Origin: Mycteria americana
Taxonomy: Eukaryota; Chordata; Aves; Ciconiiformes; Ciconiidae
Length of the DNA stretch: 64,000 bases
Assembly (NCBI RefSeq): GCF_035582795.1
Contig: NC_134366.1
Location: forward strand, 107,701,756 to 107,765,755
Reading direction: 5' to 3'
The notes below the pieces were generated by a model. It had not been told where the DNA came from. It did not search any database and saw only the letters and a program-made list of their open reading frames with translations. Position 1 is the stretch's first letter. Each line of letters starts with the position of its first letter. The translations under genes were made by a program, and so were the position numbers. Positions 15,601 to 24,600 of the stretch are shown one piece after another.

Positions 15601-18600
15601 TCTTTAATGTCTATTCTTAGATGTTAGTATCTGGATGCTCTTTGTAAAAAACTATTGCAAATACTTCCCAAGAACATGAGTATCTCTGAAAGTCAGAAAA
15701 GGCTGTTAAAGTACTTTTTTTTATACATAACTAAAGCTATTAGGGGCAGGAAAACTTTACTTTAGTTAGTTTCACGTATGATCTTTATTTTTAAAGTTTA
15801 AAAGATACAGTTATTTAAGTGCAGCGTTTCCATAATTTAGGCTCATTAATTAAAAGGAAATCTCCTGGTTTAGATCTTTATTCCCTATTGCCATTAAAAT
15901 TTATATTTTTAACGACTGATTAATAATGACTTTTTATTAATTAAAATCTTATTTTTAATAATATTGCAGTAGCTACTTTCCAAATCATTAGAAAATTACT
16001 TTATCATAAATACTTATTCAGATGAAAAAGTACTTCTGTTAAACACAGAACTAGACATTTTCACGAAAGCACTCCCCACTTCTTTTTCTGATTCCAGTTG
16101 TGTGAATAAAGGTCTAAGAAAATATTAAGTACACTGCAAACACTGCATGATTTTGGTCTGACCTGGGAAACATTTGATGCAGTTACAACTTTATCTGATG
16201 TCCTTAGGAAAAATGCACAAGTTCCTGTAAAGTTCTGTAAAAAGGACAAAATGCATACAGTTAAAAAGAATACACATGTACAGTAAAAGTAATTTACGTA
16301 ACAACTTAAAAATGTGCTGAAAACAAAACTGTAAAAAATTAATTACTCAAAAAAGTAGTGAACTGTTTGCAGGATATTTGAAAATCTGTCCCCCTCAAAT
16401 CAAACATTGTTTTTTGTCCATCTGACATAAGAACCTAAAAAAAGCCCTTCTGGGCAGACCAGTCCAGTATCGCATCTCTACCAAGAAAAATGCAGTTCAG
16501 AAAGAGCTTGTGAGCTAGGCTTCTTCCTGGGCTCCACTCCTCTTGTATTCCCTGACCACCTGCACCGGTGGTATGAGAGCTGTTAGATGACATATTCCTG
16601 TCTAGCCATTTCAGTATCCATTATGGACCTATCCTATCCTTTCTGAATCTGCCAACTGAAGAAAACTAACATTCACTGAAGAAAACTAAAGATATTCTCA
16701 GCTTTCAAACATTTAGAGTATTTTTCATAGATACCTAGACCAGAATGGATCATCTTAGAATGACATTTATGTCAGTTTTTAAAAAAGGAACTTAAAAGTT
16801 TACTAAAAACTTCTGATCCAAATACTTTACAACATGTATTTTCATCTTTTTGATGGACTGAAGTAATGTAAAAGTTTCAAATCAGTACTGCAACAATGCT
16901 TAGTTTTAATCTATTAAATCTAATAACAATTCAACTATAACAAATTTGAAAAGCCTTTGCAATTGGTCCAGTTGGCAGATGAATGAATCTCACTTTCCCC
17001 TCTGAAAGCAAGAAAGAATTCTTCAGCTATGTCTTTTCTAACATAACAATGTTAATATAAGATCATTGGGGGAAAAAAAAAAAAACATCACCATGACTTA
17101 TTCAAATAAAATTGTATATGGTACACCCAATTCCCCCCAAAAGAGATGGAAAGAAAGAAAATTAATCAGAAATCCTAATGACTACTCTGAATACACTGCT
17201 GAATAATGCTTAGACATTACAGTAAGGAGGTTGTTATAAGAATTTGAATGGAATTGAGGAATTATTAAAGGTATTTTTGGAGTAATGTGCAGTTTTATTA
17301 TATGAAAGGAAATACAAAACCACTGAAGAACTGCACTTTTAAACTAGAAGTGCGCAAGCACTGGAAAATACTTAAACATTCAGTCATTAACAAAAATGTT
17401 AGGATCTGCAATTTTTTAATAAGGGTTTATTTGACCTGCTCTCCTCTGAGATAGTCAAATCCATAAATCACTACTTCTTTACTGGTGAATTCCAACCTCA
17501 GCTCGAGAATCGTAGAATCATAGAACGGTTTGGGTTGGAAGGGACCTTAAAGATCACCTAGTTCCAAGCCCCCCCTGCCATGGGCAGGGACATCTTCCAC
17601 TAAACCAGGTTGCTCAAAGCCCCATCCAACCTGGCCTTGAACACTTCCAAGGATGGGGTATCCACAACTTCTCTGGGCAACCTGTTCCAGTGTCTCACCA
17701 CCCTCATAGTGAAATGCTGGGAGATCTTAGATTATGAGAACACGGACTAAGTACTTAAATATCTATCCAAGAATTACCAGAAGTTGTTTAACACTGCACA
17801 ACTGTTATGTTTTTTCAATATTTTACTTTTCAAATGTCATCTAATGAATTTTTCAAACATACCTCTGTAGAACCCATGGTAATAAATAACTTCTCCTGAA
17901 GCAAACCCTTCGTTGACCCATCTGACCTCAATGATGCATTCGATTTTTTCTAGCAATTAAATTATAAATAAGAGGTTAATAAAATAAAAATTATTATCAT
18001 ACAGATACCTCATCCTATATGAATATGTGAATTATAACTAAGCTCATTCTGAATCAGTTAGTAATTCCCAGATAGAAATCGTGAGGTTGACTTTATCTGT
18101 AGAATAAGCTTTGCATGAATCTCACAATCCCCAGTAAGCAGTTTCATAGCCCTGTTATTTCAGAAAAAACTCAAAGAAGAGGGAAAAAATCTCAGAAAAT
18201 ATAATGAAATTAAATCTGAAGTGTTTCCTAGAGCAACTTCCTCCATGGAAACAAACTGGATGTCTTGCAGAGAGAGTCAATGCACCTGGTCTGCAAAGTC
18301 ATAATGTAATTGTGAGCGGGACTCACAAGGAACTCTGTCAGGTAGATCCTGCCAACAATGCAAAGAAATTTAGTTTTCTGCCCATGTCTTTAACCATACA
18401 TCACTCTGAAAAACTTTCTCTCTGATAAGCCTTGCTGCCACTGGTCCCTCTCCACTGAGATGTACCTACAACCTCTTCTCTTTGAAGCAACAAAAAGTTT
18501 AAGCCTGATCAAGATCTGCTTTCCTCTAATCTTCTGTCATGCACTTTGGAAAATAATCTATTGAAACTTGGAAGAATGTAACAGAAAATAATGTGGAAGA

Positions 18601-21600
18601 GGCCTGCGGGTATATTTCTCTTCCAAGTTTGAGAAGGAGAGGCCTCTTCCTAAAAAGTCTAGCTCCTGCTAGACTAAACATGTGATGTATGATACACAGT
18701 GGTGGCTCCCCACTCCCACCCCAAATCAGCATCTTCTAAGCCCTATGCACAGTCTCAAGTGAACATCACGCACCCAAGCTAGTGAAAAAGAGAGGTAAGC
18801 AGCACTGAAGAAAGGATCTTTGACAAATCTTGGTAAGAACATGCCTACTAGGTCAGGCCAATGGTCTGCCCAGGCCAGTATTTTGTCTCCAAGAATGGCC
18901 AAAAATGGATAAGAAGGGGGCAAGCATGTATGATACTGCCCCTGAGTAATCTCCAGTTCTCCAATATGTTTGAAACCAAACTGTTGACAGAATAGTCAAT
19001 TTAATGAGATCTGTTGACTCATCAGTATGGGGTGGAAGAGCCTAGAGATGGCATTCATACTTTCCATCAGAAACATTTTTATGCTATGCTGCTTTTGCAA
19101 CAAAAGTTTCATAAATTCATATTTTAATTGTTAAAAACACCAAAATAAAACAAAACTAAATGCAGAAATGAAACATTTCGCTTAACCCAAGCTGGGCATT
19201 TATTTCTGGCTTGTCAGTTAAGGAAAACAATTTCAAGATCTTTAGTTTCATCTCGATTTAAGTCAGCGAACAACACATTCATCCCAGAAATGGGCATGAA
19301 CAGTCCCAGTGAAAGGAAAAACTGATTAAACTGTTTCGACAGCTGAGCTGATTCTGTGCTTTCCAAAGTCTCTAAGCAATTCTAGTAACACTCGAAAGTT
19401 CTTTTAACTTATGTAGGTTATAATGAATCTGTAATTCATTCTTTCACTTAACTGACGATCAGGCATTATCAATCAGATTTTCTCCACAACAAGCCTAAAA
19501 TACCACCATGTGGTGAGTTAGCTCACCTTAACATGGCTCCTCAGTGGCATAACCTGAAAGGACTGAAGAAGGACTTCTGCAGTTCAGGAAGCCCACAACA
19601 GTCATGTTAGGCAATTTCAAGGTTGCTTGGCACCTTCTGATATCACTCTCAGTGGAAGCTGAACACAAATGATTCTGCTTTTTATGAAGAGGCTTCTCCT
19701 CAAAATTGAAAGGCAGAGAAATGCATCTTGGGGACCACAGCTACCTTATTTCTACTTAGTTTTCCAAGCTTAAGATTATTTTCTGCAGAATGGGACAGAC
19801 CTGAACATGAAGCCACCTTAATTTAGAAAGAAAGTGCATCATTTTTCACCCTCTTGAATCAGTGCTTTGTCCATAGTGGAGTGGGTGCAGTTCAAACCAA
19901 CAGGAGAAGACAAAATGGTTCTTATACACACAGCTCCCCCCTTCCTATAATACTTATGTTACCTAATCTAGTATTTTTAAACTCTGAATACTGTGAACAT
20001 TTTGCCTCAATTATCTTTATAATTTTTGAAGTCTGGATTTTTACTTTACTTGGCCATTTTTAAGTTTTCTTTTGTGAAAACAAGAACAGTATAAAACCAT
20101 GCTGCAGGGCATTCTCCTGTTTTCATGTAGGCCGAGATGGCAGTATCTAAACAATGAGATCCAAGTTTCTTCCACATTGGCATGCATAGCAAAAAAACCT
20201 CTGTTAAGATTTTCTAAATTTTGCAACAGTCATGTGATTTTTTTAAAAAATGCAACTGTGCTTTTGCAGAATTAATAACAGAAACATACCTGCAATACAT
20301 CTTGGTAAAAGAAGAGCAACTTTTTAAGTCCACTAGGGGCAAAGAATTGTTCTATAAGCTGAAACTAAAAACAAAATTACAATGGTCATTGATTGTGAAG
20401 TAGTTTCAAAAGACTGGAAATTTTGGGAATATATTTAATAATAATAATTTAATTAATATTTACCTTGTCATCAGAAATAATGGCCTCCTCCACTTGCTGA
20501 TCACTTAAGCCTATCCCATCTGCTAATCTTGATATCAAATACTTGTGTCTTTCATCTATCTGAGCTCTTCTCTCCTCTTTGATGACTTTGGCTTGCTTGG
20601 CTAGTTCTTTCCTAGTTTCACTTGAAAGTACTATACTTTTCTTACCAGTTGTCTAGAAAATAAAAGTTTGTTATAGAGAGATTCTTTTTCCTCATTTAAG
20701 GGTTATATTTTATATTGTTGATCTTTAAGCTGTTTTCATAAACTACTTCAAGCAGGAACATAAAAAATTACATCTAAGGAATGCAGAGGGAAAAGACCAG
20801 TAATAATTAACTTGTTAGGCCAGAATTATTTCTCAGTATAAAGCTGTACAATGGAAACCTCAGATCAGAAACCTCAGATCAGGACCTCAGAATCAGATGT
20901 GGATCCAGGCTAAGGTCACAACACAAATTTAGCACTATAAAGGCTCTAATTCAAATCTCAGCTTTGTGAATCCAGCTTCCAAACTTCTATATGCCCATAT
21001 TCCAAATTTGGGACCAGATCTATCTCTATACTGCCAGCATTTTAATATATAGTATCAAGTTATTACCTCAAAGGAAATAAATAAAACAAATACACTATAA
21101 AATCAGTCACTATTGGAACAAATATACAATTGATGTTTAATACGCAGGTCATATAAAGGTAGTAGCAGAATGATAAAGAAGGAAACTTATGTGGGCAAAG
21201 GATTTTTTAAAATCTTCATAACAGCGTGAACAAGACTGAAAATAGATATGGTGAATAACATTTTTAAGTCAACAGATAATCTTCAGAAGCTATATACGGA
21301 AAACTAAAGATTTGGGTAAAAAAGTCACCATACTGAGCATTTCCTTCTACACACAGCTCCCACTGACATGAGTATCTGGAGTCTGGGAATGTCTGGAGTG
21401 TCTCTGTACCTCACAATTTTTATTGGAGAGAAACAAAGACAAATTACATCATCTACCCAGTACTCTAAACTAGGAATTACAGTTGATCAATCCTGATTTA
21501 CTCTTTGCTTAAAAAACAAAAAGCTGGCCAATGTCCACCTTTGCCTCCTACCATTTGGTCTTACCCCAGACTCTAAATGGATGTTTTACATCACTCCTGT

Positions 21601-24600
21601 CTCTACCTGCATCTCTTTGAGACACCAAGAATTTGGTGGATACATGTAGTTGTTGGTCAGTACCATTCTGATGTCTCTAAAAGCTACATCTTTTCTGATT
21701 CACCGTTCATTCTTCTCCCATGTAGGTCCCAGCTCATCTATGTCAGTCTTTTATCACCTCTGGCTTCCATGCCAACAGCTGGATCTCTTGTTTTGCATAT
21801 GCCTTCCCTGATGCAGCGTGACCTTATTCAAGTATTCTCAACCAATATTAATTTTCATCTTGGCAAAGAAAGGGGATTAACCAGTGGATGATCAAAAAAA
21901 ACCCCAAAAACCAAAATCCCAGCAACACACATTTGTGAGCACAGAATGTAAATGGCCTAACACTGTATACACTTTTGAGCGGTTCACTGTTCTTTTTCCG
22001 TGTAATTAACAGAGACTAAAGGAACTCAGTGTCTTCCAGTATTAGGCCAAACTTTTGCCAATGAAGACTTCAAGAATTATCCATACAGAAGAAAATTTAA
22101 CAGACAAAAGATAGCTGAGTCTCCACTTATTTTAGCATGAAAACACTTGCCGGAAGAACAGCACTCAAAGGTGATCCTGTGACAGCAGATCCTAGCTCAG
22201 TGCTCCTTGTCTTCAGGTCCCCTCCACGTCTACGATGCTTACTTTCTGTGTCTAGTTAAAAGAAATGACAAGTTCTAATTAGTCAGGTATATGCAAAACA
22301 AATGCATTTAGAAGACCTGCAATGTTGTTTCTTAATATCTGCTGGCTAACCTCTTCTCAGGCTGGGGAAAATGAGACATGAAAGGAACATTAGAAAACCT
22401 GTGCCTCAGCAGAAACCCTTAGAAGCTGTTAGGGGGAAAAGATGTTTTATAATGGCTTTTATCGCAAGTTCAATTGCGATATCACAAACAATCCCTACTG
22501 ATAGCAGCAGAGGTAAGAAAAAGCAATTTAAGGTACTAGCTTGAAGAAATCAGTTCTGGAAAAAATAGAGACTCTGAAATATTGTCATTTTTCACACTTG
22601 CTATTGTCACCCAGTTATTCCTCTTCTGTTACTTCTTTATCTAAATTCTGATTGTCAGTCTCATGCATTTCTGACAAACTTGCTACTTGCAGAGACTTGC
22701 AAGACAGCTTGACCACTGGAATCTGAAGAATAAAGATTCCTAATATTTGTAATAAAAACAGGACATATATCATTAAAGTGTGTAACTATCTTCTGTTGAT
22801 TGTTTAAGCCTCCTTAAGAGCTTTTGAAGCCCTTTAGGTTATTTAATAAAAAATTTATTCCATGCCTTTGTTTTTCCTAGAAGTTAGGATTTGAATATTT
22901 TTAAGTCATTTAAGTAACAAATAAGAGTATTTATGTTTTCCTGATACTAAGTACAATAACTCATCTCCAGCCAGACACCATTTCTATTTTAAAAAATTTA
23001 ATTACAAAGCATTCCTAAATATTGCTTTATCTCTCCTTAACAGAAATACTGTTTTAGTTAGCCTCAAAAAGATAATTATTTGAAAGCACTGAACAACACT
23101 ATTTGTAATTGCTACAGCTTGCTTTTAGTCCAAGAAAAAGCAACCATTTTATTTCTCAGAAGATGATATTTAGGTCCCATCCTTGGCAGCAAACAGGATC
23201 CTCAGTGGAGCATGCAGTACTGCTAATGATTGGCTCACTAAACTTTTAGGAACTACTGTTTAATCTATTCTAAACAAATGATGAGATTGTGACTAAAATC
23301 AATATTCTAATAGCACTGATTTCCTTATAAATTTTCTTACAGATTGTGTCTCTTTTCCCTGGATTATAATGTATTATTCACAGAATCACAGAATGGTTGA
23401 GATTGGAAGGGACCTCTGGAGGTCATCTGGTCCAACCTGCCCTGCTCAAGCAGGGCCACTTAAGAGCTGGTTGCCCAGGACCACGTCCAGATGGCTTTTG
23501 AATATCTCCAAGGGTGGATACTCCACAACCTCTCTGGGCAACCTGTGCCAGTGCTTGGTCACCCTCGTAGTAACAAAGTGTCTCCCTGATGTTCAGGGGG
23601 AACCTCCTGTATTTCAGGTTGTGCCCGTTGGCTCTTGTCCTGTCACTGGGCACCACTGAAAAGAGCCTGGCTTCATCTTCTTTACACCCTCCCTTCAGGT
23701 ATTTATACATGCTTGATGAGATCCCCTCTTAGCCTTCTCTTGTCCAGGCTAAACAGTCCCAGCTCTCTCAGCCTTTCCTTATAGGAGAGATGCTCCAGTG
23801 CACTCATCATCTTTGTGGCCCTTCACTGGACTCTCTCCACTATGTCCATGTCTCTCTTTTACTGGGGAGCCTAGAACTGGACACAGTACTCCAGGCGAGG
23901 CCTCACCAATGCTGAGTGGAGAGGATGGATCACCTCCCTTGACCTGCTGGCAACACTCCTCCTCATCCAGCCCATGGTATCATTAGCCTTCTTTGCCACA
24001 AGGGCCCATTGCCGGCTCATGTTCAACTCAGTGTCCACCAGGACCCCCAGATCCTTTCCTGCCACTCTACCTTCCAGCTGGTCAGCCCCAGCATGTACAG
24101 GTGTATGGACTTTTTCCTCTCCAGGTGCAGGAATTTGTACTTCCTTTTGTTGAACTGCCTGAGGTTCCTGTCAGTCCAACTCCCCAGCCTCTCGAGGTCC
24201 CTCTGGATGGCAGCATGACCCCCTGGTGTATCGGCCACCCCTCCCAGTTATGTGTCATCAGCAATCTTGCTAACCCTGCCCCACCATCCAGATCATTAAT
24301 GAAGATGTTAAACAGGACTGGACCCAGTATTGACTCCTGGGGTACACCATGATCTACTGACCTCCAACTGCACTTTGTGCCACTGATCACCACCCCCTGG
24401 GCTTATCTGTTCAATCAGTTTTCAATCCATCTCAATGTCTACTCATCCAGCCCACACTTCATTAGCTTCTCTATGAGGATCTTACAGGATTGAAGGGGAA
24501 ATTCAAATCATAACTGCTCAGCAGCAGTAATTTCTGACCCAGGAACAATCTGGCATGGAGAGCAAGAAGGCCCAGCTGCAAGGGGTTAAGCTGGTTGGAA

